A DNA stretch of 34,994 nucleotides from Bremia lactucae (lineage: Eukaryota > Oomycota > Peronosporomycetes > Peronosporales > Peronosporaceae). Below the pieces are notes generated by a model, which was not told the origin of the DNA, did not search any database, and saw only the letters and a list, made by a program, of their open reading frames with translations. The stretch is taken from contig NC_090619.1 in assembly GCF_004359215.1 (NCBI RefSeq), positions 5,072,640 through 5,107,633 of the forward strand, written 5' to 3'. Of the stretch, positions 9,984 to 19,717 are shown piece by piece. The position numbers and the translations under genes are program-made. Positions within the stretch are counted from its first letter, which is position 1. The number at the start of each line of letters is the position of its first letter.

Positions 9984-10148
9984 TTACTCGTCGGTGTTGA
10001 GTCTTTTCGTCTGGGCGTCCTGGGCGTCGTACCACTTGTAAAATCGAGTAGTGCGGTCCAATTCACTGTCTTTGTAGCGGTTCCAAACCATACCGGCGCC
10101 AACACCAAGCACAGTGGCGACCACAATGTCCTTAAGGGGGGAGATCAT
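9984..10148 (-). CDS. Small mitochondrial protein, cytochrome c oxidase subunit 5C-like
   Basis: A 54-residue ORF (ATG at 10148, stop 9984-9986). It starts with a short polar stretch (MISPLKDI), then one membrane helix with glycines (VVATVLGVGAGMVW, residues 9-22), then a charged tail with RFYKWYD. This layout resembles plant and protist COX5C-type subunits: Lys-Asp/Glu-Ile, a glycine-rich helix, a Trp with basic residues, and a Phe-Tyr near the end. Such subunits sit in the inner mitochondrial membrane in complex IV. A CTTTGCAG just before the ATG could be a 3' splice site, so an upstream exon cannot be excluded. Assignment rests on pattern only. Confidence 0.55.
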   Translation of the reverse strand: MISPLKDIVVATVLGVGAGMVWNRYKDSELDRTTRFYKWYDAQDAQTKRLNTDE

Positions 10149-10288
10149 TGCTGCAAAGGAGGTGGGGACTCGCTTCTTTTATGTTGTCTTGCAGACTGAA
10201 AATCGACGGACAGAAGCAACGATACTTTGTTTAAAATTACAAGAAGTTTTATAAAATTAAATTGAAATAGTCACGTTGTTCAAACGAC

Positions 10289-10765
10289 GAATGCAGATGT
10301 CATTTCGACCATCAAATGATGTTTTCGCACAAACATAGAACTTGACACCGCGATCTTGACCTTCGCGACGCTGGTGCTGACAGCCTGACATGCTAACGAT
10401 ACTTTTTCTGTATGGAACGACCGCACCGCTGAGCTGACCAATGACGACGTGGCATACGCTAATCTACTCTAACCACAGCCACAAGCGCTTCCGCCCTTTG
10501 ACGCGTTTTCTATCACGTTTAGAGGCCACAGTGCCCGGCTTTGATATGTCACCAATGCACTTTTTCACGCTAGGGACTCGGTGCTCGTGTGGAAGACAAC
10601 ATTTGTCAAAATAATTGCTGCAGTTCGGAGAGCTCATATGTTGTGTTTGTCGACACATCCATATTGTAGTATAAAGCAGTGCAACAAAGACAGAAATCGT
10701 ATGCTTTCTTATGCATTTGTACACCTGTGTGCTTGTTACGTTTGGCATGCGCAATTGAAAAGTTA
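10289..10765. repeat. Parental-type copy of the right half of the array unit
   Basis: Homologous to 21189-22037 and its copies (27223-28071; inverted near 32540-33151). Landmarks are AATGCAGATGTC, CACAAGCGCTTCCG and GGACTCGGTGCTCGTG. It has a 60-bp piece (about 10371-10430) that the array copies lack. It lacks an approximately 430-bp piece that they have (21437-21868). A short minus-strand ORF with several cysteines spans 10260-10395 but is not preserved in frame in the array, so no gene is called. Confidence 0.7.
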
Positions 10766-11802
10766 CTAATTAGGTCTGACAAAACCACGCCGTCTTCATT
10801 GTTGAATACTAATATCGTGCTTGGCGTTTCCGAAGCCTCATATTTTTCTATTGTCTAATTGTTTAAAATTTATTAGTAATAGAAGATAAAACTGCAAATT
10901 ACGAGTTAAAGAGATCAGTGAAAAGACTTTCGATAAGTTACGAGCCATCAAAGTATCAGCAGCTGATGCAAGATTATAGAATCAAATTACACACTACTGA
11001 TTTCCAATCTTGTCATGGATCTTAGGCTAACAGAAGGATGTGCCTTTACGCGTGCTACCAAAAGTAATTCTTCTCATTAAACTTACTTCTCCTATATCTA
11101 CTCAGCCACAGCGATACTTTACGCTTCCCCTTACGTTTCAAGTAGCCTGCCCAAATCTCTAAATGAAATTCTATCGCTGGAAACGCCATAGCTGCAGGCT
11201 GCAAAGCAAATGCAAGTCCGACACAATTGTTGCAGCAGTTTCGAATAGCTTATAGACTTCTCTTGGCCTTACAAATATGATTCGCCCATTGCTCTCCGTG
11301 GAGTCGGGAGATCAGCGGGAAAGCGCTTGACCGTTGTCACAGGTCTCCCTATTCAAATCGATACCATAATCGCAGTATTTTGACTTGATTGTCCAAAAAT
11401 AAGTTTCGACTTTGTGCTTAGTGTAGAGGTCAAGTCTCAAAGGTAAAAGCTTGGGCTTTCTCTGCCTGCCTCTCCGCCGTGAGGTAGGTTTGATTTGACA
11501 CAGGCGGCTTCGGAGAAAACACTGCGGCTTTTGCATCATAAGATTCTTTAGAGAATTAAGTATTTAAGTAGGCACCTACTTTTTTGGCACTGCCGCATAT
11601 TAGCAATAAGAAACTTGGTGCATCGAATATGTTCACGAATTCGTCCAAACTGGGATTGCTTGTTGCGGAGTCAGCAGAAATGAAAATTCTAGTGATAGGG
11701 CACGGGCCATTCGATGGGGCTTCAAAGATGTATTGGATTGGGTAGGAAGGTAGGTATCAATGGAATCGCGCACCGGTATAGAGTGAACCATGCAACGCAG
11801 TC
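10766..11802. other. Intergenic, no supported gene
   Basis: AT-rich DNA with one ATG-started 75-codon minus-strand ORF (11312-11539) that has no recognisable features. Nothing else seen. Confidence 0.35.
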
Positions 11803-11841
11803 ATGGATAGGATACGGTATGTCGTGCTTTCGTCGTCGCAG
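11803..11841 (+). promoter_or_regulatory. Conserved distal upstream block of effector family
   Basis: This 39-bp block (starting ATGGATAGGATACG and ending GTCGTCGCAG) is almost identical to blocks upstream of the other effector genes: 31458-31496 plus strand, 20074-20112 and 29134-29172 minus strand, and a weaker one at about 1433-1471. Surrounding DNA is more diverged, which suggests constraint or a shared 5' element. An FPR-like CAATTTTC follows at about 11888, roughly 45 nt before the ATG. Confidence 0.55.
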
Positions 11842-11935
11842 TTGGTAAAACTTTCCCCTGGCAAATTTATAGGTCTCTGTCATAAAGCAATTTTCACTGC
11901 ATCTCACGATTCCTACCCTCTCTGTTCTTGGCACA

Positions 11936-12154
11936 ATGCCTGTTCCATTCAAGCTCATCACGGCGGTCGCCATCGCATTCCTACTCATTGGAAGTAGCGC
12001 TTCTCCTCCTATGGCCAAGACTTCTTTAGCCGTCACGACAAACCAAGGTCGCCACTACGAATCTAAAGAAGTGGATGGACGTCCACTTCGTGGAGCTGAG
12101 AGAGCGCTTTCCTTAAACCAAGAAGAAAGGGGTCGTTTTAAGTTTATTAAATAA
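11936..12154 (+). CDS. RxLR-dEER effector, C-terminally truncated
   Basis: 72 residues from the ATG at 11936. The signal peptide is residues 1-23 (LITAVAIAFLLIGSSAS), RPLR is at 49-52 and QEER at 62-65. These are the same positions as in the gene at 1006, including the shared RHY at 39-41 and MAK at 26-28, so the two are diverged paralogues. The frame stops just after the dEER motif. A Lys/Arg-rich stretch resembling the C-terminus of the 1006 protein continues in another frame to about 12246, so this copy looks truncated by a small indel. Whether the short form is still secreted and functional is unknown. Confidence 0.75.
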   Translation: MPVPFKLITAVAIAFLLIGSSASPPMAKTSLAVTTNQGRHYESKEVDGRPLRGAERALSLNQEERGRFKFIK

Positions 12155-12644
12155 GTTTCGTAAGCTTTTTAAAAGAAAGCCGAAGAAGAAACTCACACGA
12201 ACAGAAATACACATACGAAATAATGTAAGAAATGCGAAACCAGTGTAAATAAAATCGAACAGACAATTTCATTAATGAATACCTTCGTTGTTTGAGGATT
12301 GCAATTCAAATCGCGTTCAAGTGACTATTCTTTATGTCTAGTCTAAATATTTCTAGTGAGATACAATCAGTTAGAAGATCAGCACGCGCACGTATCGTCT
12401 GTCTTTTGACACAACTTGCTATTTAATTGATTCTTAAAAGGTGCTAATTTTCTGTTAATGATATTGACACGCCGAAATGAGGGAGCCGGTATAGCCACAC
12501 ACCCCTTTCGGTATAGCCACACGGCTTATACCTGGAGAAAATTAGATACCTTTTTTGCACCGCTTGCATATGTACTACCGATGCCGGAAGAAGGCATCGA
12601 TAAAGAATTCTGTTTCGTCCATACCAAACTTGTGAAGTCACCGA
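12155..12644. other. 3' flank of RPLR effector, no further gene
   Basis: Contains the out-of-frame C-terminal remnant (to about 12246), then AT-rich DNA. Near 12489-12523 the phrase GGTATAGCCACAC occurs twice in 36 bp. No coding signal. Confidence 0.4.
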
Positions 12645-12740
12645 TCCTGGTGGTGTAGTGCTCCGCCACTCACTTCAGGACCGGGAGGTCCCGCGTTCGA
12701 TACCGGCCGACAAATCCTCCAAGGTATAATGGGAGGTGGT
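12645..12740 (+). mobile_element. tRNA-derived SINE candidate
   Basis: An A-box-like TGGTGTAGTGC (12651-12661) and a B-box-like GTTCGATACC (12695-12704) are spaced as in a tRNA gene, but the intervening sequence does not fold into a clean cloverleaf. This points to a degenerate tRNA-derived SINE head rather than a working tRNA. tRNA-derived SINEs are known in oomycetes. The 3' extent is unclear; the downstream AATCAATCATCAA (about 12785) may be its tail. Confidence 0.45.
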
Positions 12741-12839
12741 CTTGTCCTGAGCATCAAAAGGTGTATATGATTTGAAATCCAAAACTAATCAATCATCAAT
12801 TGAAGGGCATGTCCGGTGTAACACTAGATTTTCATAGGA

Positions 12840-13774
12840 GAGGGGTCCATACTCTTTGCACCTTCGTTCTCTTGTAGCCTGTTTGAACGATCAAGTACCG
12901 GAATGGACGAAAGCCTGTTTAAGGCTGAAGTCCTCTGTTCCGCTAAAGAGATCGCTTGATCGAGCAATTCTGGACCTAGCCGGAATAGATGAGCCTTGAC
13001 AGGACCTTAAAAGACCTTTAATAAACACAATTATCCGGGTTCGTTTATCTATGGGATGAAATCTCACAAGATATCCTGTATGTATGGGCATAAGTGTGAA
13101 GATCACGGTGCCGTGTCTCAAACTCAGGAGCTCTGCTCGAGCCCTGAATGGGGCACGCGGCGGCACAAATGTTTGCCTGTGCCGGGTCTTTAAGACCTCA
13201 TGTGATAAAATGGGTCGTGAAGATTGAGCCCTTAGACCCGAGATTTGGCACGTCGGGCTAAGTTAAACATGCCAAATTTCTTTTTCATTGAATCGTCATT
13301 GATGCGGCCAGCTTTAATGGCGTCTTCTTATTGGACGAGCCATCTTAAAAGGAAGTCGCTTCGGCTGCCTCACGCTAAAGAAGTTCGATATTTAAGCTTT
13401 CGAGTCGACGCGAAAGCGTTGGCCCGTCAGCAGTATGTAAATGCTGCTGTCTCAACAGTGCCAACTGTTAAGCACACTAATCTCTCAACGCGCAGGGGTG
13501 CTGAGTGAACAAGGGGCTCAACAGCCTTGCTGGTGAAGCAAGGTTACGTTTTCTTGGCTCTGGAGATTTCATGTTGTATAAACTCGGCTATTCCCGCTTG
13601 TTGCTCATCTCTTTGTCGAGTGAGCAACATGGCGCAAATGGCTGGCCCGCCAATGACCGAGCTCACGCGTTCGGCCGCTTTCCATTCAAGGTCACTCAGA
13701 TGAGTGGACATTTCACGCGTTGCGTGGAAGCCTTCTGGAGGGACGTGAAAGCTCCCTCCTTCTTCAACCAACAT
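12840..13774 (-). pseudogene. Ty3/gypsy gag relic
   Basis: Minus-strand gag broken by stops and frameshifts. The N-terminus (13774 back to 13544) parallels the gag at 33646: HVPPEGFHATREMSTHLSD and IAEFIQHE match HVSPESYSFLSD and IAKFIQHE. Further on, VPPRAPFRARAELL (about 13160-13200) matches EPPRAEFKARSELL, followed by frame-shifted remains of the same protein. Protease and RT are absent on this strand. The 5' LTR remnant and primer-binding region lie at 13806-13971. Confidence 0.75.
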
Positions 13775-13831
13775 GTCAATGTTAGATGGAACGTGCGTAG
13801 GCCGTTGGACGGACTACAAAGTGCTACTAGG

Positions 13832-13971
13832 TGTAATGGGGCACCGGGCATCCTTCGCTAGTACTGTTAGCAGTACGAGATAACCCACGCTGATTACAGT
13901 GAAATTGGGCTGGCTTGTTTACTTCACGTACACGACGTGAAGAGGAAGATTACAGGAAGCTAAGTAGTCTT
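13832..13971 (-). mobile_element. LTR (U5) remnant of the minus-strand gag relic
   Basis: On the minus strand it ends GTGCCCCATTACA, matching GTGCCCCGTTACA at the end of the LTR at 33595. It is followed by a primer-binding region AGTAGCACTTTGTAGTCCG that corresponds to 33599-33617. The other end is cut by the plus-strand LTR start at 13972, a head-to-head junction. Confidence 0.65.
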
Positions 13972-14020
13972 TGTAACGGGCTGTATCGGCACATGAAATT
14001 ATTAGGGCATAAGTGATATG
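13972..14020 (+). mobile_element. 5' LTR start remnant of the plus-strand gypsy element
   Basis: TGTAACGGGCTGTATC with a nearby ACATGAAATTA matches the first bases of the LTR at 33152 and of the LTR at 18455. Similarity fades by about 14020. It could be the 5' end of the deleted element whose 3' LTR is 18455-19212. The flanking 5-mers (GTCTT left, CCCGG right) do not match, so a target-site duplication is not supported. Confidence 0.5.
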
Positions 14021-14099
14021 CCTCCCGCCACATAGCCACATTTGATACGATCGGCTTGTGACACCGACAAAAAAAAATTTAAATAATAAGAAATTTTGA

Positions 14100-14205
14100 A
14101 ATTTTTCGGACATAGAGGATTCTGAGCCTGAACTTCCGCCGACTGAGCACGCTCACGTGTCGTCGGCGGAAGTTCAGGCTCAGAATCCTCTATGTCCGAA
14201 AAATT
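14100..14205. repeat. 44-bp perfect inverted repeat with 18-bp spacer
   Basis: Arms 14100-14143 and 14162-14205 are perfect reverse complements. The spacer 14144-14161 itself begins TGAGCACGCTCA, a smaller palindrome. The structure lies exactly where the deleted LTR/leader side of the gypsy relic meets its RT/RNase H remnant. Confidence 0.95.
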
Positions 14206-16241
14206 AGGGATAATGGTTTGAGCGATAAACGTTGTGGTTGTACCCAACGGTATCAAGCAAAGCTTGATGCAATTGCCAACATGGGCAAGCGCAGATCAAG
14301 ACCATTCCATGTGGTCTGTGACGTCAGCGATTTCGCAATCGGCTGCACGTGAATGCAATACGATACAGACGGCGCGGAGCGCGTCGTCTGTTTCCAATCG
14401 CGTCAGCTGCAACCAGCTGAACGCGATTACTCAGTGCATAACAAGGAACTCCTTGCCATGAAATATGCACTGGCTGAAATTAGGGTCTCTCTCCTCGGAG
14501 ACAGACCGTTCATTGTATATACGGACCATGCGTCATTACACAAGGCCCTAAATAGCCCACATCTCTCGCAAAGAATGGAGAGGTGGCTATCCTTCTTCGC
14601 GGAGTAAAATGTTTCCGTGGAATATAAACCAGGACGTCTTAATGTACGATAGCACGCCGACCCGACTTTGAGCCGGCTGCGCATTCCAACTATGAAAACG
14701 ATCCCACTGTTGCAACACTCATTTTAAGTGTTCCGTCATCAACCTTATTTGATGACATAAAGAAAGCCTACGCAGAAGAAGGAGACCTTTTGCGTTTAAT
14801 AGATCATCTGATGAATTCGTCCGAAAAATCTTTCCGGTAAATCTTTAAAAAGATTTACCGGCTATATATCGATCGTCATCCGATCGATAATCGATACACA
14901 ACACGCAACGGCTTATTGTATAACACAGCCGTTTCCGGCGACACTCCAGGTTTCGTCGTCCCAACTCAAAATGATATGCGCTTGCGTATCATATATGAGT
15001 GTCACAATGCACCAACAAGTGGGCATCGTGGACGTGAAAAAACTTATCTTACAGTAAGTCGCAACTTTTACTGGCCCCGCCAGTATCAGTTCTGCGGAAG
15101 TACATGTGTGCTTGCGAGGTTTGTCAACGGGTGAAGCCTAGCCCTTCCTCCTGTGCACCTCTCCAACCTCTATCACTTCCGGCAGAGTGTTGGTAGTCCG
15201 TATCTATGGACTTCGTCTTCGGATTTCTGAAAGACGATCACAAAAACAGTGGAATCCTTGTTTTTGTAGACAGATTCAGCAAGATGGTACATATTGCTGC
15301 AGTACCAGAGTCGATCACGGCCCCGGGCTGTGCCCGTGTCTTTATTGACACGGTATTCAAACTCCACGGTCTACCCCGTGAACTAGTCTCGAATAGAGAT
15401 CCACAGTTCACGGCGGAGTTTTGAAAATTCGTGTTCCGATCTCTAAGAATACGGCTGCCTATGTCAACTTCTGATTATCCAGAGAAAAATAATCAGACGG
15501 AACGCGTAAATCGCGTCCTCGAAGAGATACACGAGGTTACGTCCAATCGCATCCGAATTGGAGCGAGGTTTTACCCATGGTCGAATTCGCCATCAATAAT
15601 TCGGTGTGTGCGTCTACAATGCATACACTGTTCTTCGTGAACGGCTTACGCCACCCACGCATACCCACCCAATTAGAGGGATTCTCTAGCTTAAGGGGGG
15701 GGTAAACTCGCACGAGCAAAATCATTTCTGGCTCATGCTCACCCGCGTCGAAGTAACCAACGAGGCGAGTGATGTCGATGTCGAAGGAATCGACATCGAA
15801 GATGAGAAAGATCTCATGGCAGTGCGCACAAAGCGCACTGAAAAAGGTAAAATAAATGAGTCAGCAGAGGAATTTCTGCTGGCTCGAGAATCCGTAGTCC
15901 ATTTAGTGCAGGATTCCATTGCTAATGCAGTGGACCGTCAGAAACGGAACGCAAACAAATATAGAAAATCAAATGCTCTTTCATTTACAGCTAATGACCT
16001 AGTTCTACTGTCTACGGTAAACTTACCTAAGCGTGTAGTCACTAATGTGGGTAGCAGTAAATTCCTACCCAAATTCGTTGAACCTTTCCGTGTACTGGAT
16101 CGCAGAAGCAATGCGTACACAATAGAATTGCCACGTAGGATGCGAACGCATCCTACATTTTACGTTGATCGTCTCCGCCCGTACATCAGTACGCGGTTTC
16201 TTCCGAGGACGGATCTGACCACCCTTTTCAAGAATCCCTAA
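14206..16241 (+). pseudogene. Ty3/gypsy pol relic: RT end, RNase H, integrase
   Basis: Degenerate plus-strand pol with several stops and frameshifts. In order: the last strand of RT (VVCDVSDFAIG, about 14310-14345); RNase H (FQSRQL, HNKELLAMKYAL, TDHASLHKAL, RWLSFFAE, 14353-14604); a YKPGRLNV remnant at about 14622; the integrase HHCC zinc finger (ECH, SGHRG, then MCACEVCQRVKP after a frameshift, about 14995-15140); and the integrase core with its first Asp in MDFVFGF (15206), second in SNRDPQF (about 15395) and Glu in NNQTERVNRVLEE (about 15490). The integrase C-terminal region spans 15735-16241 (THPTFYVDRLRPY). Gag, protease and most of RT are missing. Not functional. Confidence 0.9.
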
Positions 16242-16243
16242 AA

Positions 16244-16813
16244 GATTCTTGCGGTCACGAACCCGATTCTTATGTCGGGCCCGAAGATCGTCGAAACCGC
16301 GATGAGCTGACGACAGCTCATCACGAAGAGCGTGATAATTCCGTTCGTACTCCAACATGGATTACGCACTCTTCGAACGGTCTTCCAGCCGTTAAATATG
16401 GTGATCCTGCACCGTCTGCTCTAACGAGCGACGCTTACCGCGGCCGTGATCAAGTTCCTCCTCCAAATCATGGAGGAAGCGATCGAGTTTGTCGATCTTC
16501 GACTCTAGATCCAACACATGGGTCGGATCTAATTTTCCCTCCTCCGCCACAACCATTGGTAGATTTCCACGGTGGTCAACGTTTCCTTGTGGAACGTATC
16601 CAGAACCACCGTGATGTGAAGGGGCAGCGAGCGAGTTATCTTGTTCGCTAGCGCGGTTATCCACCTTCACATGACAGCTGGGAGCCTTGTTCCCAGCTGA
16701 TTGTTGACGTTGAGGGCCTCGTCCGTCAGCATGACGAGAGCTATCCGATGGATCAGAAGGTTCATCGGAAAACACGCGCTCCTGGCGCTTGTAAATCGAT
16801 TGCAAAACGTTAA
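16244..16813 (+). pseudogene. Chromodomain end of the gypsy pol
   Basis: Continues pol in a shifted frame. A Pro-rich linker is followed by a chromodomain at about 16583-16760: FLVERI and YLVR, an in-frame TAG where a Trp is expected, then RGYPPSHDSWEP and an LIVDVEGLV helix. This places the element among chromodomain-bearing Ty3/gypsy elements. In that group the domain helps direct integration to chromatin carrying particular histone marks (family knowledge). Confidence 0.85.
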
Positions 16814-17626
16814 TCGCATCGAGCATCTCATTAGAGACACGAACCCTTCCCCAGGGCGAAGAAAGTAGTAGACGTCCCCTTTTACTCGCTTCGTGTTGTC
16901 AACACAGCACGGACAGGGATCACCCCACGTGAGGCATCGAAGTCCTGCCTCACGTGACAACCGATGCAATTCAAACCTTGCATCGGTAGGAGTTCGTTTC
17001 TCAAACTTAACGCGAATCGCGTTAAGTCTTTGAAGCCAGGCTTGCTTCAGCGAGACTTTATCTCGCTTGTTGTTGCCATTATTCCATTGATGCTTAAGAA
17101 AAGCATCAAGATAAAAATCTTCTAAAGCGCAAAAGTTCTTCGCGCTGCGATTAAAGTCATGTAGCTTTGTCGCAATAAATAAGATAAATTAATTGTGAGG
17201 AGTAGTCTCACCAGACAAGCTATTGACTAGCCGTTCGAGCAAATGTCACGTCTTTTTCTCAGAGGCAAGACGAGACATTATATTGTCTACGCTCTCCTGA
17301 GTGGTACTTACTGAAGTAGGGGTATCACAAGAGCTTTTATTACGATAGCGAACGCCATCATCATCACCACGCACATAATTATGTGCGGGTGGACGGACGA
17401 AAGACGGTGCTGACGATGAGGAATCATCCTCATCGTTGTAAACAAACATGCTATAGCGAACGCTATTAGCACGTCCATCCGATTGAGCCCCCTCATTCAA
17501 AGGCTCATGGTCAGCAGCCTGACGATGATCAGGCGACTGTTCTGTTCTCTCCGAGTCGGTCATTTCGTCCGACTCGCACTCATAGTCGATCCAAAGAGGG
17601 GTCGCATTCACGTGGTGACTGGCCAT
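16667..17626 (-). pseudogene. Interrupted antisense ORF of the gypsy element
   Basis: One minus-strand reading frame from the ATG at 17626 runs about 320 codons with only two interruptions: TGA at 17246-17248 and a TAA near 17195. The first part is 126 residues, acidic, Ser/Asp-rich (EDDSSSSAPSF). The second part is more structured, with LKQAWLQRL and a cysteine cluster WGDPCPCC near 16900. It lies between pol and the 3' LTR on the opposite strand to gag-pol. I do not recognise a domain. The last part overlaps the chromodomain antisense, so the real end is probably nearer 16820. Alternatively it is the 5' part of a separate minus-oriented element. Confidence 0.5.
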
Positions 17627-17636
17627 GCAACGGGCT

Positions 17637-18441
17637 AAAGTTGCTCTAATGTTACACAGTCCCCGTTAAGCACACTTGGTGTACTAAAGGGGATGGTCAA
17701 TTACTAAATAATAGTGATTAGATCCAGCACTCGGGTGTGGTGCACATTTGTGGCCAACCCTTGTGTATGTGATGCACATGGGTGCATTCACATTAGGAGG
17801 GATGACGCCCAGCGTTATCAGTGATGACGGCTAGCGTCATCCCTTACGCGAGGTATCTAGAAAGATACGCTCGTAATACATATTAAGTGTTACGTATAGA
17901 GATGGCATTTTAATTATTAAAAATAGGTATTTATATTTAATTCTATTAAATATAAATCAGTCTGAAAACTACTTCCTACTTGTTAAGTGCGCACGTGGAG
18001 CCGGATTACGGCTCCCGTGACGACACTTAATCAAAGTACTTAGTGAGTTGGGTGAGGTCGCTAACGCGCCCACCACAACTATCTCGCTACACGCAAGAGA
18101 AGCAGGGTAAACCGCTTCCTCGCTGTGCTAGGGTGTGTGTCTAAGTAGAGCGTGGCCGCATTACGACGTCCCTGTCTACAGGCCACATGCACTCGCAACA
18201 TTTAGAGTTGCGGGGAGAGACGAAACTACAGCAGATAGAACGTCTGCCGCAAGAAACAATAAATCGTCGCTCGAGGCTGCATGAACCGCAGCCGAAGGTG
18301 CCGCACTATTCGCACACCGCATGGACTTATTGACCATGCGATAGAATTAGCAATAATGGTTTTAACCAATCAACATCGTTTTTAATAAACTGGTCTTACA
18401 GTGACCACTCTATTTAATGACAGTCAGAATGATTGTCGTTT
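17637..18441 (+). mobile_element. Non-coding 3' region of the gypsy element
   Basis: About 800 bp without coding signal between the antisense ORF and the polypurine tract. 17637-18040 matches window positions 1-410 in inverted orientation. Several short inverted motifs (for example GATGACG and CGTCATC around 17801-17842) are present. It is duplicated exactly at 23671-24475. Confidence 0.7.
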
Positions 18442-18454
18442 AAGGGAGGGGTGA
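18442..18454 (+). other. Polypurine tract
   Basis: AAGGGAGGGGTGA immediately precedes the LTR start at 18455. This is the expected position and composition of the plus-strand primer of an LTR retrotransposon, and it fixes both orientation and LTR boundary. Confidence 0.8.
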
Positions 18455-19212
18455 TATAACGGGGTGTATCGTTACATGAGATTATTACTTAAAGGTTGTT
18501 AATTAATCTACTATCTAAAAGGTAGAAAATATTTAAGGAATATTACCTTACATGGTAATTTTTAAAGAATATCACCTTACATGGTAATATTTAAAGAATA
18601 TTACCTTAAATGGTAATATGTAAAGAATATTTTCTTACATGGTAATATTTAAAGAATATAACTGTAATGGTAGTTTTTAAAAGCTTATCCATTGGTAGAA
18701 ATAAACCATTATTTTTTACTTTCTCCGCGGTCCAGTTAGCGCTGGACGCGCGCAAATAGAGAGACAAATAAGATTTTATTACATGTTCGGTATTAGTATA
18801 TAATTTAGTTAATTTAAATAGATAGAAACAAGAAGAACTTAATGATATTAAATACAGTTATCTTTTAACCTGAGAAAAACTAAAACGGTATAAATATATT
18901 AAGTTCCTAAGTAAAGTTCTTCTATCTTAAAGCGACTTTTACCATAGTAACTAACTATGTATGGCTCCTAGTTGCGCATCGCACAATCGTGTCTTGTGAC
19001 GATTGACGGGGTTGACTCTAACGTTAAATCAACCAATCAATAGAAATAATGTCTAATTGCATCAACATTACCAAATTTGGTAATATTGTAACTTCTAAGT
19101 CGAATAATTAATATATTTTTTTGTATTTCTTGCTTATTTACTTTTATTGCACATACTTGGTTTAATTACTCTTTTACGAAATAATACTTCAAATCCGGTA
19201 CACCCCGTTAAA
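18455..19212 (+). mobile_element. 3' LTR of the gypsy element (758 bp)
   Basis: It starts TATAACGGGGTGTA, one change from the TGTAACGGGGTGTA at 33152, and ends TACACCCCGTTA followed by AA, giving matching inverted ends. It contains the hairpin minisatellite, the GCGCATCGCACAATCGTGTC segment shared with 383-843, and the palindrome TTACCAAATTTGGTAA. It is longer than the LTR at 33152 (444 bp), partly through the minisatellite. Confidence 0.8.
18537..18690. repeat. Hairpin minisatellite in LTR
   Basis: About 4-5 units of roughly 30-35 bp, each carrying ATTACCTTACATGGTAAT or a variant. That core is itself an inverted repeat, so each unit can form a small hairpin. The LTR at 33152 has only one such unit. 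Copy at 24571-24724. Confidence 0.85.
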
Positions 19213-19717
19213 CCCGGTTGCACTCAGACTTTTTGCTACCTAGAACCCGTATAGCATTTTACCGTTCAATCTCACTAAAGTTGTTTATTGGCCTTCTTTT
19301 TGTGTTGCCAATCGACTTGTGCGTAATCACTTGAATAGACATAAAGAAGTCCTAAATGGTTAATCATCCCGCATCAATCGAATTTGGATTTTAACAAACC
19401 TTTAAGAAATCTGGCAAATTAATCTCATGGAAAAATATTAGCTTCCAGAAAGCAAAAAAGGGTTGCTGATTTAAACAGAAATATTTTTGATTCGCACTTG
19501 TAGAAAAGCAATATGAATACAATTTGAATCGCAACTGTTAAAAGAAGAAGTGAATTTATGTAACTATTTCTTTATCTTTAAGAAAACTTGCTAAGCCACT
19601 TTGTCTTTACTCAGGCATAGTTAATTATTTGACGGGTACCAATATATGTGCTCAAACATGTAATATCCACCATGTTGCATTTCAGCACGTCGAGCTGTTT
19701 TCTTATTGTGCTCTCTA

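Noticed and set aside
10260..10395. Short cysteine-containing minus-strand ORF (MSGCQHQRREGQ...)
   Set aside because: The frame is not preserved in the array copies and I recognise no family; could be an exon end but cannot be supported.
11312..11539. 75-codon ATG-started ORF, minus strand
   Set aside because: No recognisable motif, no paralogue, no promoter motif seen; a chance ORF cannot be excluded.
16392..16826. 144-codon minus-strand ORF with coiled-coil-like composition
   Set aside because: Antisense shadow of the Pro-rich linker and chromodomain of the gypsy pol, which has clear homology on the plus strand.
17627..18040. Reading this block as a minus-strand LTR with a primer-binding site at TGGCCAGTCACC
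   Set aside because: The similarity to 1-410 continues beyond the would-be LTR start, and a clear polypurine tract and plus-strand LTR follow at 18442-18455. Kept only as an alternative for the antisense ORF.
18537..18690. CRISPR-like array of short repeats
   Set aside because: Units are directly adjacent without unique spacers and lie in a eukaryotic LTR; it is a minisatellite.
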